This document shows, piece after piece, positions 7,249 through 14,810 of a stretch of 31,131 nt of DNA (position 1 is its first letter; each line of letters begins with the position of its first letter). The position numbers and the translations under genes are program-made. Origin of the DNA: Sva-07 sp964651825 (GTDB lineage: Bacteria; Actinomycetota; Acidimicrobiia; Acidimicrobiales; Ilumatobacteraceae); assembly GCA_964651825.1 (NCBI GenBank), contig CAZYWK010000044.1, positions 1-31,131 of the forward strand, given 5' to 3'. The notes under the pieces are model-generated. The model did not search any database. It worked only from the letters and a program-made list of their open reading frames with translations, and was not told the DNA's origin.

Positions 7249-7974
7249 TCACAGCGAACCGATCTCCGCCTTCATCGCGTCGACCATCACGTCGACGTAG
7301 TCGCTGTACACCGCGTCGAGGCCCATCCGCAGGCCGTCGCGGAGCTCGTGCTCGAACTGCAGGTCCCATCCGAACGCCACCCGCTCGAACCGGTGGAAGA
7401 GCGCGACCAGCCCACCGTTCCAGTCGCGCCGGCTGAGGTTGATGCCGTCGATGCCGGCATCGGCGAGCACCGCGGCCCGCCGCTCGGGGCCGTCCTTGAT
7501 GCGGTCGAGGCGTGTGGAATGCACGAGCCGGGCATCTCGATGACGACCCCGGAGATCGAGCAGACGGTCGAGGTCGGGCTCGCACAGCCAGGTGCGTTCG
7601 ACCATGCCCTCGTCGTGGTTGCGGATGGTCGCCAGTACCTCGCTCGCCGAAGCGGGATCCTTCAGGTCGAGCGACAACGCATACCCGGTGCCGCAGGCGT
7701 CGAGCAGTTCCGCCAGCGACGGGATGTGCTCGGGGAGCTGCGCTCGCGTCACGCTGCCGATCGGGCGCTTGCGGCGGCCGACCCTGATGATCCCGTCGTG
7801 GTCGAGTACTGCCACGCCGTCCGCCGTGAGCCAGACGTCGCTCTCGAGGCCGGTCGCGCCGAGGCGAAGTCCCAGCTCGAACGCCTCGATCGTGTTCTCG
7901 GGCGCGTGGGCGCGCGCCCCTCGATGGGCAAACGCGATCGGCGGATCGAGCAGGGAGGGGAGACGCTGCTGCAC
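7249..7974 (-). CDS. Glycerophosphodiester phosphodiesterase family protein
   Basis: The family hydrolyses glycerophosphodiesters to glycerol-3-phosphate and an alcohol. The 241-aa protein begins with the GDPD signature FAHRGARAHAPENTIEAF (His17, Arg18), followed by LESDVWLTADGVAVLDHDG (Glu44, Asp46, His59). These are the catalytic and metal residues of the TIM-barrel family. The later GWDLQFEHEL replaces the usual GINTWTVN-like C-terminal block, so the barrel end is divergent and the substrate uncertain. No signal peptide is visible, so it is probably cytoplasmic. The start is GTG at 7974. It converges with lepB (12 nt apart) and is divergent from tatA with only 35 nt between the starts. Confidence 0.85.
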   Translation of the reverse strand: MQQRLPSLLDPPIAFAHRGARAHAPENTIEAFELGLRLGATGLESDVWLTADGVAVLDHDGIIRVGRRKRPIGSVTRAQLPEHIPSLAELLDACGTGYALSLDLKDPASASEVLATIRNHDEGMVERTWLCEPDLDRLLDLRGRHRDARLVHSTRLDRIKDGPERRAAVLADAGIDGINLSRRDWNGGLVALFHRFERVAFGWDLQFEHELRDGLRMGLDAVYSDYVDVMVDAMKAEIGSL

Positions 7975-7997
7975 TCCGACAGATGATGGCAGGCCCG

Positions 7998-8003
7998 TAG
8001 ACT
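7998..8003 (+). promoter_or_regulatory. -10-like TAGACT for leaderless tatA
   Basis: TAGACT is 6 nt before the tatA GTG (8010), placing the expected transcription start on the start codon. A CCGACA 16 nt upstream (7976-7981) is a possible weak -35 that overlaps the first codons region of the divergent phosphodiesterase gene. Confidence 0.5.
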
Positions 8004-8009
8004 GCCGAG

Positions 8010-8443
8010 GTGTTCAACCTCCAGGGAAGCGAGATCATCGTGATCCTGGTCCTGGCGCTGGTCGTCCTCGGGCCCGAGAAGCTCCCGAACGCCATTCGGC
8101 AGTTCACGAAGACCTACGCCGAGCTGAAGAAGATGGGCAACGGCTTCCAGTCCGAGCTGAAGTCAGCCCTCGACGAGCCGATGCGTGAGATGCGCCAGAC
8201 CGCGGAGATGGTCCGTGACGCCGCCGACCCGAACAAGCTGCTCGCCGAAGCCGAGGCCGAACAACGCCTGGAGCACGCCGCCCAGCCCGACGAACCGGCG
8301 CCAGNNNNNNNNNNNNNNNNNNNNNNNNNNNNNNNNNNNNNNNNNNNNNNNNNNNNNNNNNNNNNNNNNNNNNNNNNNNNNNNNNNNNNNNNNNNNNNNN
8401 NNNNGCGTCTGCGACGGCCGCTCGTTCGGGGCCGCCCACGTGA
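8010..8443 (+). CDS. tatA: Twin-arginine translocase subunit TatA (interrupted by an assembly gap)
   Basis: TatA/B-type proteins form the pore or receptor of the Tat export system with TatC. The visible N-terminus has a short membrane helix (SEIIVILVLALVVLGPEKLP, residues 7-26), the hinge LGPEKLP, then an amphipathic helix and a charged, Ala-rich tail entering the gap at 8305. After the gap the frame starting at 8405 reads ASATAARSGPPT and stops at 8441-8443, overlapping the tatC GTG by 4 nt as for most neighbours. I therefore place the end at 8443, although this needs a true gap length of 2 modulo 3, not 100. LGPEKLP and the long tail are somewhat TatB-like, so TatB is an alternative name. 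Confidence 0.85.
8305..8404. other. Assembly gap of 100 N in the tatA tail
   Basis: Exactly 100 N interrupt the Ala/Pro/Glu-rich C-terminal tail of tatA. The round number and the failure of frames to join suggest a placeholder, not a measured length. Confidence 0.95.
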
Positions 8444-9219
8444 CGACGGACAACCGTCAGGCCGACACACCGCCTGACGACACGATGACCCTGACGGAGC
8501 ATCTGGCCGAACTGCGCGCAAGGATCATCCGCTCGGCGCTGGCCATCGCCGTCGGCATGGTGCTGATCGTCGCCTTCTACGACCAGTTCCTCGACGTGCT
8601 GCTCACTCCCTACAGGGACTTGTGCGCGTCGAAGCCGCGGGACTTCTGCGCGCCGGACCTCTTCGTCTTCACGCCGACCGAAGGTCTGACCACGCGGTTC
8701 CGTGTCGGCATGTACGGCGGCATCGTCCTCGCCCTGCCGGTGATCCTCTGGCAGGTGTGGCGGTTCATCGTTCCCGCGCTCAACCCGAACGAGAAGAAGT
8801 ACGCCGTCCCGTTCGTGGTGTCGTCGGTCGTGCTGTTCGCCGCCGGTGGGACGCTCGCCTACTTCACGATCGGCCAGGCCCTCGATTTCCTCATCTCCTG
8901 GTCCGGCGACGACGTGACGCAGGTGTACTCGGTCAACAGCTATGTCGCCCTGATCGGCCTGATGATCTTCGCGTTCGGCATCGGGTTCCTCTTGCCGGTC
9001 CTGGTGGTGTTCCTGCAACTCGTCGGCGTCATCACACCGCGCCGCCTGATGCAGAGTTGGCGGATCTCGATGGTCGCCATCGCCGTCGTCGCCGCAGTGA
9101 TCACGCCATCGGGCGATCCGATCACGATGGCGATGCTCGGTGTGCCGATGATGATCCTGTACTTCCTCGCCGTGCTGATCGGTTGGCTGATCGTGCGGAA
9201 GCGACCGCAGGACGCGTGA
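8440..9219 (+). CDS. tatC: Sec-independent translocase subunit TatC
   Basis: TatC is the receptor for twin-arginine signal peptides. The protein is 259 aa from GTG 8440. It has the conserved N-terminal block MTLTEHLAELRARII (residues 16-30), six hydrophobic segments, the periplasmic FVFTPTEGLTTRFRVG, ALPVILWQVWRFIVPALNPNEKK with the conserved Pro and Glu, and the C-terminal AAVITPSGDPITMAMLGVPM then ILYFLAVLIG. The GTG at 8440 is favoured over ATG 8485 because it overlaps the inferred tatA stop as GTGA; ATG 8485 would give 244 aa and also keep the whole domain. The stop overlaps the helY GTG by 4 nt. The order tatA-tatC-helY matches mycobacteria. Confidence 0.95.
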   Translation: MTTDNRQADTPPDDTMTLTEHLAELRARIIRSALAIAVGMVLIVAFYDQFLDVLLTPYRDLCASKPRDFCAPDLFVFTPTEGLTTRFRVGMYGGIVLALPVILWQVWRFIVPALNPNEKKYAVPFVVSSVVLFAAGGTLAYFTIGQALDFLISWSGDDVTQVYSVNSYVALIGLMIFAFGIGFLLPVLVVFLQLVGVITPRRLMQSWRISMVAIAVVAAVITPSGDPITMAMLGVPMMILYFLAVLIGWLIVRKRPQDA

Positions 9220-11864
9220 CCGGCCACGGCGCGCCGGCGCCTGACCGGGCCGCGTTGACCGCTCGCTACAGCTTCCCGATCGACCGGTTCCAGGCCGAGG
9301 CCTTCGACGCACTCGACCGGGGCGAGCACGTCGTGGTCGCGGCTCCCACGGGCAGCGGCAAGACGGTGGTCGCCGAGTACGGGATCGCCGTGGCCCGCGC
9401 CAACGGCCAGCGGGCGTTCTACACCGCACCGATCAAGGCGCTCTCCAACCAGAAGTACCGCGACCTCGTGGAGATCCACGGTGACGACTCGGTCGGCCTG
9501 CTGACGGGAGACAACGCGATCAACGGAGATGCACCGATCGTGGTGATGACGACCGAGGTGCTGCGCAACATGATCTACGCCCGCTCGCGGGCGATCGCCG
9601 ATCTCGGCCTGGTGGTGCTCGACGAGGTGCACTTCTTACAAGACACCTATCGGGGGCCGGTGTGGGAAGAGGTGATCATCCACCTGCCGCAACACGTTCG
9701 CCTGGTGTGCCTCTCGGCGACGGTCAGCAACGTCGCCGAGCTGGCCGATTGGATCACCACCGTCCGTGGCCCGACGGCCGCCGTCGTCGAACGTTCCCGT
9801 CCGGTGCCGCTGATCAACGAGTACCTCGTGTACGACCGGACGCGTGAGCGCCTCCAGATGCTGCCGATCCTCGTCGATGGTCGGGCCAATCGCGACGCGA
9901 TCCAGCTCGACGAGTCGTCAGGTGGCAGAAGCGGCGAACGCGGCCGGCCCGGTCGTGGTCGCCGGGTCGGGCCACCCGGGCGCGTCGAGACCGTCGAGCT
10001 GCTCGACCAGCGCCGGCTCCTGCCGGCGATCTTCTTCATCTTCAGCCGTGCCCAGTGCGACGCGGCCGCGCAATCCTGCCTCGACGCCGGTCTGCGGCTG
10101 ACCACCGAGGACGAACGGATCCGGATTCGCCGGATCATCGACGCTCGGCTCGGAGGGATCGAGTCCGACGATCTCGATGTACTCGGTTACGCGAAGTTCG
10201 TCGCCCAACTCGACGCCGGCGTCGCGGCCCACCACGCCGGCATGGTCCCCCCGATGAAGGAAGTGGTCGAGGAGTGCTTCATCAACGGGCTCGTCAAGGT
10301 GGTGTTCGCCACCGAGACGCTGGCGGTCGGGATCAACATGCCGGCACGCAGCGTCGTGATCGAGAAGCTGACCAAGTTCACCGGCGAACAGCACCAACAG
10401 CTGACACCGGGGGAGTACACACAGCTCACCGGTCGGGCGGGCCGCCGCGGCATCGACGAGATCGGACATGCCGTGGTGCTGTGGTCGCCATGGGTCCGCT
10501 TCGACGAGGTCGCCGAGCTCGCCGGCAGCACGTCGTTCCACCTGCGTTCGGCCTTCCGCCCGACGTACAACATGGCGGCCAACCTCATCCGCACCTACAC
10601 CAGCGACGAGGCCCACCACCTCCTCAACCTTTCCTTCGCGCAGTACCAAGCCGACCACGACATCGTCCGGCTCGAAGCGCGGCTCGAACGGCTGCGCGGC
10701 AAGGTCGACGACCTCGCACGGGCGGCGGTCAGCGACTACGGCGACCTCGCGGAGTACCGCCGGCTGCGGGCCGAGGCGGCCGATCGACGCTCCGTGGCGC
10801 GTGCTCGCCGAGCGGGCGAGGTCGACGCGGCGATCGCCGGGCTGCGCCCCGGTGCCATCATCGACGTCGCCTCGAGCCGGCACCACGGGCCGGTCGTGCT
10901 GCTCGCCACCGCGCACCGCAAGGACGGGTTGCGCCTCAGCGTCGTCACGAAGGCCGGCCACGACCTGTCGATCGTGGCCGGGGATCTCGAAGGTCCGCCG
11001 AAGCTCCTCGGATCGATTCACCTCCCGGGTGGCTTCGCCCCCCAGCGACGGGAATGGCGCAACGAGGTCGCCAAGCGACTCCGCCAGGCCAAGATGAAGC
11101 GGCCCGCCGGCCGCGCCGCGTCAACGCACGACGCTGACTCCAGCCGGCCACACCCCGTCGAGCTCGACCCGGACCTCCGCGACAAGATGCGTGCCGCCGG
11201 TGAAGCGGAGCGGGTCGCGCGCGAGATCGCCGACATCGAACGGCGGATCGCCGGCAAGAACCGCTCGCTCGGACGCGACTTCGATCGCGTGCTGCAGATT
11301 CTTCAGCAGTACAGCTACGTCGATCTCGACGGGTGGTCGCTGACCGAAGCCGGCGAGATGCTCGCCCGCACGTTCCACGAATGCGACCTGCTCGTCGCCG
11401 AGATCGTGCGCGACGGACTGCTCGACGGTCTGGCGCCCGCCGACCTCGCGGCGCTCGTGTCGGTGGTCGTGTACGAGCACCGCAGTCCCGATCCGCCGGG
11501 TGCACCCTGGTTCTCCTCCACCGACGTGCGCGATCGGTGGCGGCGCATCGCCGCGATCAGCGAGGAGCTCCGGGCCCAGGAACGAGGGGCCGGTTTGAGC
11601 GAGCACCGCGCCCCTGACCCGACCTTCGCCGCCGTGGCGCACGCCTGGGTGGCTGGTGAGGGGTTCGCGGAGGTCGTCGGGGCGGAGGAGTTGACCGGTG
11701 GAGACTTCGTCCGCGCCATCAAGCAGCTGATCGACCTGCTCCGGCAACTCGCCGTGATCGCACCCGATCGCGGCACGCGGCGCTCCGCGGCGGCCGCCGC
11801 GGAGGCAGCCTTCCGTGGCGTCGTCGCCGACAGCTCGGCCCCGACGGAGGCCGTTGCCGAATGA
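9216..11864 (+). CDS. helY: Ski2/Mtr4-type DEVH-box RNA helicase HelY
   Basis: This is a large superfamily 2 helicase of the kind placed after tatC in actinobacteria (M. tuberculosis Rv2092c HelY). The 882-aa protein has Walker A AAPTGSGKT (Lys49), the Ia block APIKALSNQKYRDL, TGDNAINGDAPIVVMTTEVL, motif II DEVH (136-139), motif III SATVSN, VAHHAGMVPPMKEVVEECF, GINMPARSVVIE, and motif VI QLTGRAGRRG (403-412). The C-terminal region after about residue 750 resembles the DSHCT domain. Between the RecA domains lies a Gly/Arg-rich insert (GGRSGERGRPGRGRR), which may touch RNA. It starts at GTG 9216 inside GTGA shared with tatC and ends in ATGA shared with the next gene. The RNA substrate is not evident. 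Confidence 0.92.
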   Translation: MTGHGAPAPDRAALTARYSFPIDRFQAEAFDALDRGEHVVVAAPTGSGKTVVAEYGIAVARANGQRAFYTAPIKALSNQKYRDLVEIHGDDSVGLLTGDNAINGDAPIVVMTTEVLRNMIYARSRAIADLGLVVLDEVHFLQDTYRGPVWEEVIIHLPQHVRLVCLSATVSNVAELADWITTVRGPTAAVVERSRPVPLINEYLVYDRTRERLQMLPILVDGRANRDAIQLDESSGGRSGERGRPGRGRRVGPPGRVETVELLDQRRLLPAIFFIFSRAQCDAAAQSCLDAGLRLTTEDERIRIRRIIDARLGGIESDDLDVLGYAKFVAQLDAGVAAHHAGMVPPMKEVVEECFINGLVKVVFATETLAVGINMPARSVVIEKLTKFTGEQHQQLTPGEYTQLTGRAGRRGIDEIGHAVVLWSPWVRFDEVAELAGSTSFHLRSAFRPTYNMAANLIRTYTSDEAHHLLNLSFAQYQADHDIVRLEARLERLRGKVDDLARAAVSDYGDLAEYRRLRAEAADRRSVARARRAGEVDAAIAGLRPGAIIDVASSRHHGPVVLLATAHRKDGLRLSVVTKAGHDLSIVAGDLEGPPKLLGSIHLPGGFAPQRREWRNEVAKRLRQAKMKRPAGRAASTHDADSSRPHPVELDPDLRDKMRAAGEAERVAREIADIERRIAGKNRSLGRDFDRVLQILQQYSYVDLDGWSLTEAGEMLARTFHECDLLVAEIVRDGLLDGLAPADLAALVSVVVYEHRSPDPPGAPWFSSTDVRDRWRRIAAISEELRAQERGAGLSEHRAPDPTFAAVAHAWVAGEGFAEVVGAEELTGGDFVRAIKQLIDLLRQLAVIAPDRGTRRSAAAAAEAAFRGVVADSSAPTEAVAE

Positions 11865-12469
11865 CGATCCGGCCGGGCCGCGAATGGGGCCGATCGATTC
11901 CCCGGCCCGACGGCCTGGTCATCGCCGGCAGCGACGCCGAGCTAGCCGGCGCGCTCACCGTCGAGCCGGTGCGACCCGTCCTCGCGGTGGATGGCGATCT
12001 GGCCCGGACGCTGGGGACGCCACCCCCCACCGGCGGCTCGACCGTGCTCGAACTCCCGATCGATCTGCTCGAGGTGGTCACCGATTCGGGGACCGACCTC
12101 GGCTGTGCACATGTGATCGTTCGCGCCGCGTGGTCGCGCGGTGGATGGTGGCGTGGCCCTGTGATCGCCGTCATGAACGCCCAGTTCCTGGGCGACTGGG
12201 ACGTGGCGCCCCGGGGCCACCCCAACGACGGCCGGGTCGAGATCGTCGAGGCCGATCCCAGCATGACCCCGCGGGAACGCCTCGCGATCCGCAAGCGGCT
12301 CCCGACCGGCACGTTCAGCCCCCATCCCAAGCTGACGCTGCGATCGGTTCGCCAGTACACCTGGCAGTTCGACCGGACACTGCGAGTGTGGATCGACGGA
12401 CGACCGGCCGGGCGCACACGATCGCTCACCGTTCGCGTGCTGCCCGATGCCGCCGTCGTCCACCACTGA
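11861..12469 (+). CDS. Stand-alone diacylglycerol-kinase C-terminal-like domain protein
   Basis: Function is not established. The 202-aa protein resembles the beta-sandwich C-terminal half of the YegS/DAGK/sphingosine kinase family: VIAVMNAQFLGDWDVAPRGH, then NDGRVEIVEAD (family: P-A-DDG-DV), GTFSPHPKL, and VWIDGRPAGRTRSLTVRVLP (family: iDGE...P...v.P). The N-terminal nucleotide-binding domain with GGDGT is absent; residues 1-60 are instead a short region with VLAVDGDLART. It could be a regulatory or lipid-binding remnant, or a new two-part enzyme. It starts at ATG 11861, overlapping the helY stop by 4 nt, so it belongs to the tat-helY operon. The family link is from motif memory, not a search. 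Confidence 0.55.
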   Translation: MTIRPGREWGRSIPRPDGLVIAGSDAELAGALTVEPVRPVLAVDGDLARTLGTPPPTGGSTVLELPIDLLEVVTDSGTDLGCAHVIVRAAWSRGGWWRGPVIAVMNAQFLGDWDVAPRGHPNDGRVEIVEADPSMTPRERLAIRKRLPTGTFSPHPKLTLRSVRQYTWQFDRTLRVWIDGRPAGRTRSLTVRVLPDAAVVHH

Positions 12470-12525
12470 TCATCACTCCAGGTCACGGCCATCGGGGAAT
12501 CCCGGGCCGCGCGAAGGGGCCGCCG

Positions 12526-12531
12526 TAGGAT
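12526..12531 (+). promoter_or_regulatory. -10-like TAGGAT upstream of the ThyX-domain gene
   Basis: TAGGAT is 8 nt before GTG 12540, and no Shine-Dalgarno lies between. It supports that GTG as the start and a near-leaderless transcript. Confidence 0.45.
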
Positions 12532-12539
12532 GTCGCGCC

Positions 12540-14141
12540 GTGGCTGTGTACGTCCCCGAATCCTTCACCTCGGAAGAGGGAGACGTGCTCCGCCGGTACT
12601 TCACGAACCTCGACGGACCGGTCTTCGCCCTGGTCAACCTGCCCGAGGTTGTGAAGGGCGCGCTGTTCGCCCGGTACAGCCGCAGCCCGAAGTCGCTCCG
12701 ACGCCTGTTCCTCGACGAGTTCGTCGGCGATCTCGACATCTCCGGCGACCAGACGATCGACGCCACCGTCGGCCTCGAACGGGCCGAAGAGCTCTACGAG
12801 CGAGTGTTCTTCGACTACGGCGACGATTCGGTCGCCCAGCTCGGCGGCGTGCACCTCGCGTGTGAGCAGGCGTCGAACCTGCTCACCAAGATCCTCGAGT
12901 GGGGCCGGTTGATGAGCTACCTCGAGCAGAGCACGCGCTACATCGCGTACGACTCTCGGCTCGGCGGTCGCTACCGGTACTTCCGTGATCCCGCCGTGCT
13001 CGCCGGACCGCTCGGCACGCGCTACGTCGGCGACCTCGACCGTATCTTCGACGCGTACAGCAGCGCCGCCGAACTCGTCACCGAGCACGTCCGGGCCACG
13101 GTGGCCCGTGACCCTGACGACAGCGAGTTCGTGTACCGCACCGCCACGAGGGCCAAGGCACTCGACGCCGTCCGGGGCATCCTGCCGGCGGCAGCCACCT
13201 CGAACGTCGGCATCTACGGCACCGGTCAGGCCTTCGAGGCGTTACTGCTGCGGATGCGGGCCAACCCGCTGCCGGAATCACGCGACTACGCCGACCTCAT
13301 GCTGCACGAGCTGCGCAAGGTGATCCCGAGCTTCCTGCGCCGCGTCGACCTCCCCGACCGCGGTGGTCGATGGACCGACTACTTCGAGACGACGCGCCGC
13401 GACACCGCGGCGATCGTCGACTCGCTGTTCGGTACCACGCCGGTCGATCCCGCCGCCGAGGTCGAGCTCGTCGACTGGGACCCCGAGGCCGAGGACAAGA
13501 TCCTCGCCGCGATCTGCTATTCGCACTCGTCGCTGCCCGAGCACCAACTCCTCGACCGTGTCCGCCGGCTCGGCAACGACGAGCGGGTCTCGCTGTTCAC
13601 GGCCTACGTCGGCGAGCGGGAGAACCGTCGCCACAAACCCGGCCGCGCCTTCGAACGCAGCTTCTACCGCTTCGACGTGCTCAGCGACTACGGCGCCTTC
13701 CGCGACATGCAACGTCATCGGATGCTCACGATCGAGTGGCAACGGCTGACGCCGAACCACGGCTTCACCCGGCCCGATCTGATCGACGAGGCCGGGGTCG
13801 GCGGTCTGTTCAACGAGGCGATGGAGCGCTCGGCGTCGCTGTATGACGCACTGAACGACTCCTACCACGAGCAGGCGTCCTACGCAGTCTCGATGGCGCA
13901 CCGGATGCGATACGTCATGCAGTTCAACGCCCGCGAAGCGATGCACATGCTCGAGCTCAGGTCCTCGCCGCAAGGTCACCCCTCGTACCGGCGTGTCGCG
14001 CTCGAGATGCATCGGTTGATCGGCGAGCGGGCGGGTCACCACGCGCTGGCGGCCACGATGAGCCATATGACGACCGAGGCGCCGGAGCTCGAGCGTCTCG
14101 CGTCCGAGCGGCGAGCCGAGGCCCGCCGCGGCAACTCGTGA
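12540..14141 (+). CDS. Tandem ThyX-domain protein (FAD-dependent thymidylate synthase-like)
   Basis: ThyX makes dTMP from dUMP with methylene-tetrahydrofolate, NADPH and FAD. This 533-aa protein is over twice normal ThyX length and reads as two Thy1 domains (about 1-290 and 300-520). The signature is RHRxxSxNxxSxR. Domain 1 has W121-G-R-L-M-S126-Y-L-E129-Q-S131-T-R133-Y, keeping the second half but losing RHR. Domain 2 has R392-H-R394 then MLTIEWQRL, keeping RHR and losing the second half. Domain 2 also keeps NxR (Asn463, Arg465) in FNAREAMHMLELRSSPQG, while domain 1 has GIYGTGQAFEALLLR at that place. The two halves may make composite active sites, or the protein may have another role. Start GTG 12540 follows a -10-like TAGGAT. 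Confidence 0.8.
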   Translation: MAVYVPESFTSEEGDVLRRYFTNLDGPVFALVNLPEVVKGALFARYSRSPKSLRRLFLDEFVGDLDISGDQTIDATVGLERAEELYERVFFDYGDDSVAQLGGVHLACEQASNLLTKILEWGRLMSYLEQSTRYIAYDSRLGGRYRYFRDPAVLAGPLGTRYVGDLDRIFDAYSSAAELVTEHVRATVARDPDDSEFVYRTATRAKALDAVRGILPAAATSNVGIYGTGQAFEALLLRMRANPLPESRDYADLMLHELRKVIPSFLRRVDLPDRGGRWTDYFETTRRDTAAIVDSLFGTTPVDPAAEVELVDWDPEAEDKILAAICYSHSSLPEHQLLDRVRRLGNDERVSLFTAYVGERENRRHKPGRAFERSFYRFDVLSDYGAFRDMQRHRMLTIEWQRLTPNHGFTRPDLIDEAGVGGLFNEAMERSASLYDALNDSYHEQASYAVSMAHRMRYVMQFNAREAMHMLELRSSPQGHPSYRRVALEMHRLIGERAGHHALAATMSHMTTEAPELERLASERRAEARRGNS

Positions 14142-14168
14142 CCACGACCCGAACCGGATCCAGCCAAC

Positions 14169-14184
14169 TGTGACGGTTGTCACA
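14169..14184 (+). promoter_or_regulatory. CRP/GlxR-type operator TGTGA-N6-TCACA
   Basis: TGTGACGGTTGTCACA exactly matches the CRP/GlxR consensus TGTGA-N6-TCACA. It lies 28 nt after the ThyX-like stop and about 50 bp upstream of the -10-like TATGAT at 14219-14224. The site would let a cAMP-responsive regulator act on the downstream DUF4193 gene. Binding is inferred from consensus only. Confidence 0.5.
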
Positions 14185-14218
14185 TGGCCGGCCAACAGTT
14201 CTCGGCGGACACCAGGCC

Positions 14219-14224
14219 TATGAT
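14219..14224 (+). promoter_or_regulatory. -10-like TATGAT upstream of the DUF4193 gene
   Basis: TATGAT is near the -10 consensus TATAAT. The region 17 nt upstream (CAGTTC) is a poor -35, which fits activator dependence from the CRP-type box just upstream. A leader of about 65 nt would follow. Confidence 0.4.
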
Positions 14225-14296
14225 CCCGCGGCGTCGCCCCCTCTGGCGACCGCTGCATCGACCCGAGACCCCGAGCGACGAGACCAAGGCGACGAG

Positions 14297-14791
14297 ATGG
14301 CTGACGACACCCCCCAGGACCCGGACGAGGAATTCGACGTCGAGGAGGAAGTCGAAGAGGTAGCAGAAGTCGATCTCGACGAGGCGGAGCTCGACGACGA
14401 CGATGCGATCGGCCCGGATCTGGTCGACGACGACGACGATGCGATCGCAGTCGACGACGACACCGAGGAGGACGAGGACGATGCCGCTGCCGAGGCGCCG
14501 CGGACGCGTCGTAAGAAGCGCGACGACGACGAGGAAGACGACGACGACGAGTTGCTCGCCGACGACGACGTCGAAGCCGACCTCGACAAGATCCTCAAGG
14601 ATCGGATGGTCACCGTCGACGAGGAAGACGACGAGGACGAGGACGACGAAGTCGACGTACGCGGCGAGGGTGCCGAGCGGCTCCAGCCGAAGCAGCAGGA
14701 TGAGCAGCTGTGTTCCTCGTGCTTCCTCCTGGTTCGGGCCACCGCTCCGAACTGCCCGGTCGGCGACGACGATTGCCCGATCTTCTCCTGA
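14297..14791 (+). CDS. DUF4193-family acidic protein with C-terminal Cys motif
   Basis: The biochemical role of this actinobacterial family is unknown. The 164-aa protein is extremely acidic through residues 1-130, with long Asp/Glu runs and one basic island (RTRRKKR). The block ADLDKILKDRM is typical of DUF4193. The C-terminus has CSSCFLLVRATAPNC and then DDDC, four Cys that may bind zinc, corresponding to the CxxCF end of the family. I chose ATG 14297; residues upstream in the same frame are Arg/Pro-rich and non-homologous, and a promoter-like element lies at 14219. The gene has a possible CRP-type site upstream and is followed after 19 nt by the gene at 14811. Confidence 0.75.
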   Translation: MADDTPQDPDEEFDVEEEVEEVAEVDLDEAELDDDDAIGPDLVDDDDDAIAVDDDTEEDEDDAAAEAPRTRRKKRDDDEEDDDDELLADDDVEADLDKILKDRMVTVDEEDDEDEDDEVDVRGEGAERLQPKQQDEQLCSSCFLLVRATAPNCPVGDDDCPIFS

Positions 14792-14810
14792 GGCGACCCG
14801 GATCGCACCG

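Noticed and set aside
7238..7250. GAGCC-ACG-GGCTC hairpin between lepB and the phosphodiesterase gene as terminator
   Set aside because: The stem is only 5 bp with no T-tract on either strand, so it is too weak to call.
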